Below, one piece after another: positions 46,317 to 58,022 of a stretch of DNA of 64,000 bases (positions are counted from its first letter, which is position 1; each line of letters begins with the position of its first letter). Made by a program: the position numbers and the translations under genes. The DNA is from Cytospora piceicola. Lineage: Eukaryota; Ascomycota; Sordariomycetes; Diaporthales; Cytosporaceae. The stretch spans positions 62,001 through 126,000 of the forward strand of contig JALQBC010000044.1 of the NCBI GenBank assembly GCA_023375675.1. The letters run 5' to 3'. The notes below the pieces were generated by a model, which made no database searches, had not been told where the DNA came from, and was given only the letters and a program-made list of their open reading frames with translations.

Positions 46317-47454
46317 TCAGGACCACTCGAAGCTCGTGTCATTTTGTCCCGCAATACCTCCAGCCACATCCTGGTTGATCATGCCCTGGATGCAAGCCTC
46401 CAGGAAATCCAGGTCGTTCTGATACATCAACACCTGGCCATTAGCTGCCACAGTGATACAGTCAAGCGTCTTTGCCCGGTCGATGTATATACTCCCGTTT
46501 GCATAATGTGGCGGAACAGATACATGGCATCGGAGGGGGAGGACGAACTCGTTCGTCCACTTGCCAGGCCACAGAGCGGGTGGCGTTCGAGATCGTTAGT
46601 TGCGGCCCGGGGTTCAACGGATCCCACCAGAAGAGCAGATCCCACCAGAAGAGCAGCCACTCAAGGCCGACGTTCAGGATCAGATACAGTGCGCGAGTCG
46701 AATGGACAGCCTCTAATCTGCCAACGGCTTCGTCCATCACCTCCTTCCATTGAGAAGGTTGATCTTTTGGCGCCTTGCACTCGACCCAGAGCAATCCTCG
46801 TTTGGTACGCCGTGCATAGGGAGGTAGGAGAAGATGCACGTTTCTCACAACAACAACGACCGGCATGTCTTTAGCACGATAACATGATTAGTATCACCCT
46901 GTTGGTTGGGCGGGTAGTGTATATACACAACAGTTAGCCATCAATATATAAGGTGAAAAAAAACTGAAGGGTCTTGGCACTTTTCTTCTTCCCTTGTGTT
47001 CTTCTCTTCCAAAGAAGAAAAGAAGAAAAGAAAGGTAGATGAGCAAGATTTCAAAGCCGAGACTACCAGGAAGGGAAAGAGAAACAATCATGGGGTTTCT
47101 CTGGTGTGCCATCACTTACGATCGGGAAAGTACATGTGCAATAGAGCAACCCACGCATGCTTTTAAAACGTCCTCCCTCGTATAATCTGTCCCTTTAGCT
47201 ACGAGAGTTTGAATTAAGTCGTAAGCACCTTCATAGGGAAGGTAGAAGTGTCTTGTATACATCAGCTTGTATACCAGAATATGTCTCCACAGAGATGGGT
47301 GGACTTTGATGTATCCTTGCAGCGTCCGAGCTGGAGAGCCATCATGAAGATGATACATTTCGGAGTTCAGGCTCGGCCAATTCTTAACTTTGGTCAAATG
47401 GTATTGTCCGATGCCTACTTCAATAGTCTTTTGAATCCAGTCTGATGAGATCAC
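46317..47454 (-). pseudogene. frameshifted gene of an uncharacterised fungal family
   Basis: Protein-like segments follow in order on the minus strand: ATG 47454 (SDWIQKTIEVGIGQYHLTK...) to 47,120, an intron-like GTAAGT...CTAATC...AAAG, then RGLLWVECKAPKDQPSQWKE...LYLILNVGLEWLLFWWD (about 46,860-46,560), then SIYIDRAKTLDCITVAANGQ...NDTSFEWS and a stop at 46,317. The intron junction leaves the frame one base off, and another one-base shift is needed after RPPPPMPC. This order (DWIQK..VKNW, then WVECKAP, then a C-terminal tail) is, as far as I recall, typical of hypothetical proteins multiplied in Fusarium-like genomes. Two independent frame breaks make it a pseudogene unless the assembly has indel errors. 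Function unknown. Confidence 0.55.
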
Positions 47455-48769
47455 ACAAGTTTCAAGTTGGGCGCAACTGAGAAGCCTTCACCAACTCTCA
47501 AGGCTTACATTCCTGGTTCGCCAACCTAGACAGGTAGGTCTATTTGCACCCGCAAATGCAACAGTTGCGGCTCAACTAATTTCTCGATTGTTAGTTTTTG
47601 GGCGGTCTCTCATTCTTGTAGTGACAGAGTACAGAATTAAGCCGATTCCTGGTCCCTTGGACTGAACACTACCTTAAGTTACGGCTTAATTAGTACGAAA
47701 CAAGATATCGATCTCAACATGAAGTGTGTCCCTCGCCTATTTCACTTCAACCTTGGAAGTCATTAATTCCATTCAACCGTATGCCAACTATGTCGCAGCC
47801 AACCCGGGACTAAGACACAGGTGCTCTAGCCTCCCGCCCACGGAAAACAAAAGTCCCTGTCGCTTATAGTGCACTAAACGGGACTGTGCAATAGAAGGAC
47901 AGTACCGGAACTACGGTTCTAACTACCATAAAACCTTATGAATGATAAGTCAAAAGGTAGCAGGCAGTCACAATTACTGTTCTGGGCATATCTAGGTAGG
48001 TAGTCAGCAATCTGGCAGAGTTGGACATAGCGGTATAACCTAGCAGCCTTAGTACTTCATGAAAGAATGTTTTAGGGCATGGCCGTTAGACTTGACAGGT
48101 TTGGCTGGGTGCAGTGATATGGTCTGGAAAGATTATTCACACCTGCCTGTTTAATCTGGTGAGCGCTGCGGATTTCATATAATGAGCGTACATACTTGTC
48201 ATCACTCATATCAACATTATAAAGCCAGGTTTTAATGCTAAGGAAAATGGACTCTTCCTAGCCAGATGACGTGCTAACGTAGAAGAAGGAATTGGGATTG
48301 TAGTAAATTTCTAAAGCAGTCAACATATCTAAGAAAATATGAAGATAACCCGACAGACTACCTAGCTAGTATGAAGCATGCATGTGCCACCTGAGGTCCA
48401 TCTGACAGCTGCCCAGCTGTCAGATCGAGTGGATGGCGTGCTGATTTGGTCAAACGTATAACATGATTATAGCTGAGCGTAAAATACTAAATGACAGTCT
48501 GTCTCAGTCCTTCGTCTTATATCAACTACCTTTAGTACGCTGCAATTACTAGAAACCTTTCAGACCGAAGTCTTAAATTGATGCAAGCTACTTATTCTGT
48601 GGTAGGGCTCTACAGACGATATTAGTAGATCTCAAACAACCAGTATGCCACCGGCCCCTTCAAGCTTCTCCACGAATGTGTCTTCATATCCAGTGTTCCC
48701 GAACCTAGCAAGTATCACTCTGCAATATTGTCAGTATCCGCCCGCCACGCATATAATTCCCTCGACGTC
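47455..48769. other. intergenic, no genes
   Basis: 1.3 kb, moderately AT-rich, no open frame of note on either strand and no visible RNA gene. A short inverted repeat (cagctgcccagctgtcag, about 48,404-48,423) is present. Confidence 0.65.
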
Positions 48770-49275
48770 TCAAGTAGAACTCACGCAAATAAACCCCCTA
48801 ATAACAATGTCGCTATAACAGACCCCCTCCGAAAGCTCGATATACGGAGTCCCTTGACACTGCTCGCTCTCGTAGAGCCGACAGCAGCCAGCATCGAACA
48901 CCTCGGCAGAGCCCCGGCCTATCTCCCTGTCGCAGCCCTCGGTTGCGGCAAGGACCCCGTAGTCGTATGTATCGCTATGGCATCCGATGCCCCTGGCGGA
49001 GCCGTTGACGGGGGTGCAGGGCGAGGGGAGGTGGTGGCCCCTGTAGGTGCGGATATACCAGTCTGTGATGCCCGCTGGGATGGTGTCGCAGTCGATGTTG
49101 ATGCCGGCGTACCATTTTACTGCGCTGGTGTCAGCAAGGGGGCCAGACGTGGTCTGGCGGAACCGTCCCGTTTTGGAGCGAGTTCGGACGTGTCAGCGGG
49201 GTGGATGATAGACTGACATTCCCAGGCATGGGCCGCGACCGACATGGCAATGACATTCACGCGGGAGAGAAGCAT
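48770..49275 (-). CDS. small cysteine-rich secreted protein (effector-like)
   Basis: Two exons, join(49275..49218, 49119..48770), 135 aa. The intron has GTCAGT...GCTGACACC...CAG signals and the phases agree. The first 17-19 residues (MLLSRVNVIAMSVAAHA) form a likely signal peptide. The mature part has nine cysteines, including GCC, EQC and GVCYSD, in a glycine/tyrosine-rich background without stops. No domain is recognised. Size, secretion signal and cysteine content fit fungal effector or antimicrobial-type secreted proteins; that is inference. An overlapping plus-strand ORF (48,728-49,216) is the antisense shadow. The gene lies at the right edge of the accessory island. An unpaired cysteine count of nine leaves some doubt about the model. 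Confidence 0.55.
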
Positions 49276-49696
49276 GTTTACACTGTGATATTGACGTTTG
49301 TGATGCTGCAACTAAAAATTGGCTCGTGGGCGGTAGGTTCGGGGACTATATCTGTATAATCAACAGCTGAGAGAGCAGAGTACTCTCCAAACCCGAGACA
49401 TGACAGGTGCTCACTAAGCCATATACACTAACTTTCACCTCGAGTAGCACAAGAGAACCCCAAGAACCTCAGCCTCAAGCCACATGCATGTCTTCGGGGC
49501 GCGTAGCAGATCCCGGCTCGCCTTGCTTCTGTCCCCAAGCCGCCGGTGACTCTCGTGGCTGAAAGCCCCTCGCTACGACTTTCCCTCTGTGTTGCAGCCC
49601 CCTCCCCTCACGTGACAGCCAAGGGTGCATCAGGGGAAGAAAGCAGACCAGCCGTTGTGGTGTAGACGATAGTTTGGAATAAGTCATTCCAAACTT
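49276..49696. other. intergenic
   Basis: Promoter side of the cysteine-rich protein gene. No feature recognised. Confidence 0.5.
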
Positions 49697-50475
49697 TCAC
49701 ACTGGGACAGAACCATGGCTGTCAGGCTTCGTAATCATCCTGCCAAGGTCGCCCTGCTGAGAGTATGCGCCTAGAGTAATGTCTTGGCACAGAAGGCGAA
49801 GCCCCTGGGTTGTGACGAGACTTTTGGAGTCCTGCGCACCAGCGACGGCCAACCCGGAGTAGAGATGATATTCTGCGGAGTCGAGGTTCATGAGGGCTGA
49901 GAATCTGCGGTGAACAGAATCCCCCTCTCAAGCAGACACCGACCCTGTAGCAGCACTCGGCACAGTGCGCTTGTCCAGGTGAGACCAGTCGCTGAATCCT
50001 TCCCAGTGGGTTCCCGCCATGAGTAATCGTAGACATCTACCTCCTTGGCCCAAACCATGTCTCGGAGGTCCAGGTCCAGGTAAAACCGAGACACAGCAGC
50101 ATCCTCGCCGTACGTTCCCCAGCGGGCCGAAACCCGCCGCCTGCACGACGCGAGCCCGTCAGGCCCCAAAACACCAAGCCTCAGGGTTGAAGCCTCTCCC
50201 GCAAGGGTGTTGGAAGCAACGACCTTTTCGAGACGGAATTTCCCGTCACGCCGCCGGCCGGCCGGCCCGGCCGGGAGCAAGGCGCGCTCAGGAGCTCCTC
50301 GCCGCCCGCGAGCCCGCGAGCGCCCTGATGCCCGCCACGGCGACCCACCCCGCGACGACCACCATGACGGCCACGCGCAGCTCCCTGGCGACGCCGACGG
50401 CGGAGGGGCTGACGGTGAGCGTGTGGATGTGGTTGATGGCGCCCGAGTGGGTGGCTGCTAGGGCGAAGGACTCCA
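49697..50475 (-). other. unresolved coding-like region (small membrane segment plus out-of-frame continuation)
   Basis: A strong fungal start context (CCACCATGG, ATG at 50,475-50,473) opens a 63-aa frame, MESFALAATHSGAINHIHT..., with one hydrophobic segment (VAVMVVVAGWVAVAGI). It stops at 50,288. Immediately beyond, another frame reads DGKFRLEKVVASNTLAGEAS...WGTYGEDAAVSRFYLDLDL, then a third reads SALMNLDSAEYHLYSGLAVAG to a stop near 49,697. Codon usage looks coding throughout, but I cannot link the pieces with good splice sites. It is either a gene with unusual introns or a frameshifted pseudogene. No family recognised. Confidence 0.3.
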
Positions 50476-51748
50476 TGGTGGTTTTTTTTGTTTGACTGTT
50501 TGAGTGTGGTGAAGTGGATTGTGGCAACGGGTGGTGAATGGTGATAATGTTGGTTAGAGAATGATGATCTTTCTGAAAAGGGCTTGGAGAGAATCTGATG
50601 GTAGCGAGTGAGGTCAGTGACTGGGAGAATCGATGATAGCGAGCACATGTGCTGGGTACCTTTGGGAGGTGCACAGACCAAAAGGACGAGCGACGTTGTT
50701 AGGGTTAGGGTAATCTCTCCGACCTTTCGGGGGGGGGGGGTCTGGGGGAAAGGGGTTGGGTCCATCAACATTGGGAATTGTCAATATCTACCGTCCCCGT
50801 GGTATAGAAATATATTATAGAGGAGTCTCTGAAGGAACATGGTAATTTCCAGTTCATGTGGGAAACAGCCAGATTTCATATGGACCCTCGCAGGGCAGCA
50901 CGTCAAAGACGTTGCTTCAAAACGAGTAAATGCACGTCAAGGAGCAGTGGACAATGGTGTATCAGGCGACAACTCAAGCCTGAGACGCAAGCAAGTTTCT
51001 GCTATGGTATCTCGAGGAACTGGTATCCTTCAATTCTATTTTCAAATAAGCAGGAAACAAGTGCCATCCGTCAAATCATGCCAGCCCAGATCTGACACGA
51101 TATCCCAGCCTGGTTCAACCCTCCCCCGGATGACCGGGCACGCCCGCCCGTTCCTGAGGGCTCTGCCAGAACCTCGGATGCAATTTTATAATCCATCCCC
51201 CTTTTCTCTTGTCCCGTACGCCCGAATGTCTAGTAACAAGGGCCGCAAAAATGCCAGTGAATTCTCCCATCGCAATGAAGCCCTCTCTTAGGGTGCGCGT
51301 TCGCAATGAAATGCCGTGTTGTAATGCTGTATATAGGTTGCCGGATCCGTTTTCTCTCCCGAATGGATGTGTCGGCACGTGTGATGGTAGCGAGTGAAGG
51401 AAGGGCCTGTAGCAACCGTCGTGGGACGTAGGCATCTTCGCGAAAATTTGGTATCAAAAGGTCAATGGTGAGGACGGTGGCGCCTCGCCTCGCCTCGCCT
51501 CGCCTCGTTGGTGATGGTAGATAAAACAAAATGCTGGGAAGCATAAAAGCCTCTGTAACCAATGACGCCGGAACATCCCAATCCATATAGTAAACTAAAG
51601 AAAAAAGATATGCCCGTCATGCTTTCCTCTCAAAAGGAAGTTGTGAGTTCGACCAGGTCCTGTGTCGTCGTCGGTCGGGTAAACATATCGGTAGATGAGT
51701 GGTGCTTCCCTCGTAGGGGTTTTCTCGTATACGAAGCGGCGAGGTAGA
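50476..51748. other. intergenic
   Basis: Contains a two-unit TTAGGG stretch (about 50,698-50,712), a G-run (about 50,730-50,740) and a CGCCT repeat (about 51,481-51,506). No gene supported. Confidence 0.55.
51481..51506. repeat. CGCCT pentanucleotide repeat
   Basis: About five consecutive cgcct units in noncoding DNA. Confidence 0.8.
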
Positions 51749-52980
51749 TCACAGGATGACACATTTCGGGTGGTCCTTTCTCTTGCGCCTTCGTCTCCGT
51801 CTGCTGCGGTCGTCGTACTTGTAACGAGTCTCGTAGGTTTCCTCGTCCATGGCTTCCATGGCATCATCTGCAATCAACATCTGTCGACATATATCGGTGA
51901 AAACCTCGTCAACGTTTGCTGTTCACAGTCGTCAATTTTTCGGTCTTTCAACGTTCTGGGGCTTCTGGTGTCAAGACACGCACTTCTCGTCCTGGCGCTC
52001 GCCTCGTAGTAGGGAGCGCCCCATTCCTGTGAGACGGCAAAGGCCTTCGGCCGGGGAACCTCTCTCTGGTCCTCGAGGTCGGCCTTGTTCCCGATGATGA
52101 CGATAGGGACCTGTGGTTGGTCCTTAATCCGTAGAATTTCCTCCCGTAGACCGTACAACTCGGCTAATGACGACCGCGATGTTATGCTGAACACCAGAAG
52201 GAAGCCCTGTCCATTCCTCATGTATACATCCCTCATGGACGCTACAGCGTGTCAGCAAATAGTGACCTTTGCGAGATAGACGGCAGACAGGATGGGTGTC
52301 TTACTGAATTGTTCCGTTCCCGCAGTGTCCAGGCTGGACAAGTTTGATTAGCCACGTGAAGATGAGGCATCTTGGCCGAGACAGTCGGAGACTCACATTT
52401 CCAAGACAACTTGCCGTCCCTGGGCTTCGTGTTAGTCAAGAGCATCGATTTTGGAGTGGGCATCAGCAGGGGGGGGGGGGAGAGGGAGCATACATCGACG
52501 GTAAGCTGTTTTTGGTAGGAATCCTCAATGGTAGGGTCATAGCTCTCTATCCACTCGTTATGGACGAATTGTGCTGCTTGACAGTCAGTCGGCTGGTCGT
52601 TTAGCGTCTCACATGGACAGTTGTTCATGTTGGTTTGACAGCTCTGTGGACAGGGGGCCTTGAGGCGCCCTTGTCGATTTATGGGGTCCACTTACCCGTC
52701 AAGCAGCTCTTCCCCACGCCACCTAGTGAAAAGGGGGGACCACCCAGAGTCAGTCAAGTTGCATGTGACATTATCCCACGTAGCTACCTAGGTAGATATG
52801 TACGCAAGACGGGACCTTGAATATGCAACGGTCCAAGGCGCGGATGCGGATGCGGATGCTCACCTGCTCCGAGGACAACTACCTGGAACTCCCGACTGCA
52901 GGGTGTTGTTAACAGCTGTTTCAGTGGAGGGCCGGGTGGTGAGCAGTGACTTACTGCGCCTGATATTTTGATTGCACCAT
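51749..52980 (-). CDS. rsr1: Ras-family small GTPase Rsr1/Rap (Krev-1)
   Basis: Eight exons, join(52980..52955, 52895..52864, 52722..52696, 52573..52494, 52419..52397, 52333..52305, 52241..51984, 51918..51749), 214 aa; all eight phases agree. GTPase motifs: P-loop GAGGVGKS (18-25), effector YDPTIEDSY (40-48), DTAGTEQF (65-72) and GNKADL. The Thr after DTAG, where Ras has Gln, is the Rap/Rsr1 hallmark. A polybasic RRRRRKRK stretch and a C-terminal CVIL box predict geranylgeranylation and membrane targeting. Rsr1/Bud1 directs polarity via Cdc24-Cdc42 in yeast; Neurospora krev-1 affects polarity and sexual development. The very small exons (26, 32, 27, 23, 29 nt) make this gene easy to misannotate. 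Confidence 0.93.
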
Positions 52981-55194
52981 GATTTCAAGCCGGATGGCGC
53001 ATGCATCAAGCCTGACACGAGGGAGGCGTCAAAGGAAAGTGAGGTAATGTCGAAAACTAATGCCTCGTCCCGTTCCGTCCACTGACAAATGGGGTGTCTA
53101 GAAAGATCCTATGACAACGACCTCCGCCAAAGCCTGTCACCCCCAACTGCGATCGAGTCGGCGGGAAGGGGGATATATCACGATACTGTGATGATGCAGA
53201 GTTCGTCATGCAGCGAGGTGGTTCTTTTTTCCCTGGCCAGGACAGCGACCCAAGTCGAGAGGTTTTCGTAAGTGAAATTCCAAACCGAGCTTCGTCGGGA
53301 GGTCCCAGCAATTCAACCGTTCCGGAGGACCCTGAATTTCTGGAGAGCCGCGGGCGCGTAAATCCCTGCGCTGTTTGGGGGCTGGAAGCGGGGGGTTTGA
53401 AACAAAAATGCGTGGGAGCGAGTGGAGAGGGAACCCTCAGAGGGAAAAAAAAAAATCCCACGGAAAAATAAAATGATGTGTCGTGACAGACCAGGGGGTG
53501 GGCGGAATCAGCAAGGACTCTCGGCGCGGTGGTTTTTTTGTTCTTTCTCGGTTGTTTTTGTTTTGTTTTGGTATCTTCGGTTTGGGTTTCCCTTCAAAAT
53601 AGAAGGATGAACCAAGCAGTCAGTCAGCTGTCGCGGGTTGCAAATCCAAGGAGCGAGGCGTCAAGGGGGGGCGTTTGGGGGCGCCGGGAAGAGGCGGTTG
53701 ATGACAGGCTGTGACAATAGCGCGAAATGGCCGTAAAATGTCCCAATAAGGAAGTAAACCGAGCTGTGGCGATGATGATGTGGCTGGAGTGGCTCCGAAG
53801 GGGGCAACCAGAGAGTTTGGTTTCAATGTTGTGTTGAGCGCATGAATGAAAAAGCATGGGCTTCTTCAAACTTTCGGGTCGATCTTTGTTGTGGTGACAT
53901 CAATGAAATGAATAGTCTTTCTAAGTAACGAAGTACGGTCGGTAGGTTACTTGGGGTTATTATTCACTTTGTGTACAGAAATGACCATGAACTGCCCCCC
54001 CCCTGTTGACCGGTGATGATCCCACGTTCCGTAGTGGCAGCCAAGCCAACGAAACGGCAGATCAAGATCAGGTCACGGCTAGATACTGTACTGTAAAAAT
54101 ACCCGGCCACCGGCAGATGACGGAGGCAACCTCCAAGCGAGCGAATAAGTAGATGGGTGAGTAAGCGAGTGGGTGTGAATTCGGAAGATGGGCGGGTGGG
54201 TTCAGTCAGTCAGTCAGTCAGTCGATATGTTTATCAGTCGAAGTGGACGTTCTCTTTCTTGGGGACAGGGAAGGGAGGATCAGTTTAAAAGGTAGGGAAA
54301 AAAGAGAGAGGGAGAAAGAGGAGACCACGACGGGGTCCTGTTGGTGATGAGGCCAGACCAGGTGCGTTGGGCTGGTGATGGTGCGTTAGGCTGGTGGTGC
54401 CGGGAGTTTATACCGGACAAAGCTCCATCCAATTGGGACAAGCTCGTCCATGGACCGGTGAGGCGAGATATGAAATTGTCAAGAATCAAGAGATAAGAGG
54501 ATGTGAGCGAGCGATGAGAAGAGAATCGAAGTCTATGTGGGAGAGAAAGAGAAATGGAGAGATGGGGGAGGCTTCTTGGTTTAGGGCAGCCAAGGCAATG
54601 TAAACAAGGGTGAGATTGATGGTCGTGGTGGTAGGTTGTTGTAGTAAGTAGTAAGTAGTAAGTTGTAAGTAACCTTGGAATATGATGTATGTATGTACGT
54701 AGTATGTCGGACTTAGTACAGGTGGTGTGGTTGTCTGGCGGGCGGATCAATTGACACATAAAACAATGAATGGGTAAAAGCAATCCATCCGTATAGGTGC
54801 CCAGGTGGTCAGGATCACCCAGAAGAGATGGATGGATAGGATGAATGGATGGATGGAACAGTAAGTATCGCGACCGACAATGTTAGATTCGTGATGAAAT
54901 CCTGAAAAGGCGTAGTCCCTTTTTCTTTTCTTCTTGCCTTCCTTCTTCTTGTCCCTTTTCCTTCTCTTTTCTTCCCTTTTCTTCTGCTTTACTTCCTCTC
55001 TCGCACCCCCCTCGCGTGCCGATTTCCAAACGTCCACTTCAGGTTATTATTACCACAGTACAAAGTTTAAAACGGATGGAACTCTTACATACGACTTACC
55101 ACTTACCACTTTCCGCGAGACTCCGCCTTTGTTACGTTGCGCCCGCAAGATCATATTCCGGGCTCCATTCTCGCGTGCCCTGAGCCCTGGGACC

Positions 55195-55262
55195 CTTGCC
55201 AGACCCTTGCCAAACCCTTGCCGAACCCTTGCGAACCCTTGCGAACCCTTGCCAAACCCATG
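55195..55262. repeat. 11-bp tandem repeat (AACCCTTGCCA-like)
   Basis: Six to seven consecutive units of acccttgcca / aacccttgcg are visible. Noncoding. Confidence 0.85.
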
Positions 55263-57989
55263 CTAGACATTGCTAACCCTGGCGTGCTCTGGTTCAACCC
55301 TGGCTTCATCGATGGAGCGGACCTCGGGATCGATTCTCATGCAGAGTCGGCGAGGCCAGATGTGAAGGGATTGTAGAAGGTGCAGTAATACGGAAAAGAA
55401 GAAGAAGAAGAAGTAGAAAGAAGAAAGAAAAATACCCAATCCTTGCGATATCCACCACAGTGTTTTGGGAGTCCGTGTGCCCGTATTCACTCTCATTCTA
55501 ACTCATCACCAACGTGCGCTACTGCAGCCACGCGATGCTACTACTGGATACTTACTTGAGTAGATAGGTACTGTTCTTGAAGAAAGTTGAAGCAAGGTGA
55601 TGCCTTGACGAACGACCTGCACTGTCATTTATCGGTCACATATCACATACCTAGGTATATGTGTGTGTGTTTGTGTGTGTGTGTGCAAGGAAATGTCCCT
55701 GGCCATGAAGCAGAGGGTCGATGGGCCGAAGTCTCCAGGGCGGCTTCTCGTTCCGCTGTTTCTCACTTACTGCTACCGTGCAGCACCCGACCCGAGAAGC
55801 CCCAGCCAAGGGTATCCCGCCTCAATCGCCTCAGTCACCCTCGCTATAATATAACAACCAATAGGGATGAATAGGGGAGGTCCATCTCCAGCGACCCGAC
55901 TGCAGGTTGCCCGCCTTCCGTGATGTTCCCCGGGACCCCTTGTTTTTCGCGGCTGGCCGAGTTTTACATATCCATCCATGTGTTTCTCATATTTTACTAT
56001 AGGTACGGACGGGCCTACTCCTGGTTCTCACACTGGTATATATCTAGGTATCTAGGTACTTGAAGTACTTGAGGTATGTACCTAGGTAGTCTTCTTAATT
56101 GCTATTCCTCAACCCACCAAATTTGATTCCTGACAAGAGAACCACTTTCACAAACCCACCCCGTCCCAATCCACCACAATCCACCAATCCACCGAATCCA
56201 CTTATGATGAACCCAGTCGCCATGCACATTGGCAAAATCCACATCACATCCCTGACCTGGCTTTTCTGTATGTACAAGCTGCCCCCCACTGTTAGGGAGG
56301 ACATGTCTGGTCGCACAAATCCACAAACAATCACCATTGTCCGCTCCTCCCTCCCCCCCCCCTTCTCCACCACCCGCGAACATGCCGCTCCCACGCGCAT
56401 TCACGACAAAAACAGAACTCCTCCGGTTTTGAAGCCCAACACTGTCGATCGCATGAAAGAGAAAATACAGAAGACGCGGGATTATGTATGTACCTACCCC
56501 TTCGCTCACTCACAGTTTTCCCCGGGAGAACGGCACGAAAACACCGTACGATGGTGCTCGCTACGGAAACCTCCACATGCAGCGTGCTCCGAGGCATCTT
56601 AGCCTCGGGACCACACTCTCCCTCCTCCATAACCTTCTTCACCAGCGGCGTTCCCAGACCGAGGACGTCTAGATTGGCTCAGCGCTAGCGTCGTCAAGTC
56701 CGGGGTTTCCATCACCACGACGAGACGGAAGCCGCGACGGCCCTCATCAGCCTCGTCCTCGTCCTCGTCCCCGTCCCCAAGGACCCAGGAAGCGCAGTGG
56801 GCTCTCGCCAGAGGATTTTCTCCAGTGCCATTTCGACCCGGAGGATGCCGCCCATGGATCAACCCTTACGGCACATACCGTCTCAACCCTTTAAGATTGC
56901 GGCTCTAATAATATGTAGGGCTTGCCTGACAGGTAACATTGAGCGCAAAGGATGGCGCACATCGAGGAGGCCAAGGGATCACATCACGTCCAACTACCTA
57001 CCAAGTAGGTATATGCCACCGCCGCAGCCTATGAAAAACATAAAAGAACAAGGATCGCCAAATCAAACATGGCTAACAGCCGATCGGGAGATTGCCCATT
57101 GTCTGGATCCTACTTTCTGTGTGTATGTACGGTATGACGGCCACTTCTTGTTCCCATCGCTGTTTGTTACCCTCTCTGTGTGACAGCACCGTTTGGTGAG
57201 GGGGGGGGCGGGACCTGCCTGCTGGCTTGCTAGCTCTCTATCCTTTCATCTCATCCCGTTTCTCCAATCCCTCCACCTCGGCCCAGGGTGAGTAAAGCAG
57301 TATTCCCAAGCTGCATCTAAAAATCGTCATCGAGATCTACCTAGGTAGGCAGGTTTTGAGGCTGTCTCTCCCTCCCCCGGGCTCCCCCCTACAGGTGTGT
57401 CTGCTAAGGGCTTGGCCTGGAGACTACTGAGGTAGACTCGAGCCCAAGTCCCGGTGAAACTAGGTCAGCCCTGTCCTGCACTTTCTTTCTTCCACAGCAC
57501 CAAGGGTCCTCGAGGCTGGCTCATTTCCCCTGCTCGGGTCAATGCGCGGGCTACCTTGTTTCCTGGCGTCCCTCCCGAAGTTGTCAAGTTTCAGGTTCTT
57601 CGGCAGTCCACTGGGACGACTTTTCTCGGATTGGTCTGTCGGACCGGCCTCGAGTCAACCACCCGGCACCGGACGGAGCATTGCTTCATCATAGTTGCTA
57701 ATAAGGTCTGGGGGGAGGGGTGTTAATGGTCCGGGGCAGGGACTGGATGTACTTCGAACTCCAAGCCGGGGAACAAATGCCTCCCCCTTATGTCCAATCG
57801 TACAAAATCCACACATACAATGTCACGATATTCCCGGGGGAAGACCACACTGAACGCCAGAGTCCCCAATCGGAACACCCCCAAAAGCTCCGCCCGAAAA
57901 AAGCACTCCTTCGCCCGGGCGCGTGAGTGGCTTGCAGCTGGCAGTTGGCAGCTAACATACATGAACATGCCCCCGTCTTTGGCCCTGCA

Positions 57990-58021
<32 letters not shown>

Positions 58022-58022
58022 C
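57990..58022. repeat. TTGC tetranucleotide repeat
   Basis: Seven or more consecutive cttg/ttgc units. Confidence 0.85.

Noticed and set aside
46344..46874. 176-codon plus-strand ORF
   Set aside because: It overlaps the minus-strand pseudogene whose peptides look like a known fungal family; the plus frame is low in protein character.
48728..49216. 162-codon plus-strand ORF
   Set aside because: It is antisense to the cysteine-rich secreted protein, which has a signal peptide, a good intron and matching phases.
50698..50712. TTAGGGTTAGGG, telomere-like
   Set aside because: Only two units, inside ordinary intergenic DNA; too short for a telomere or a telomeric scar.
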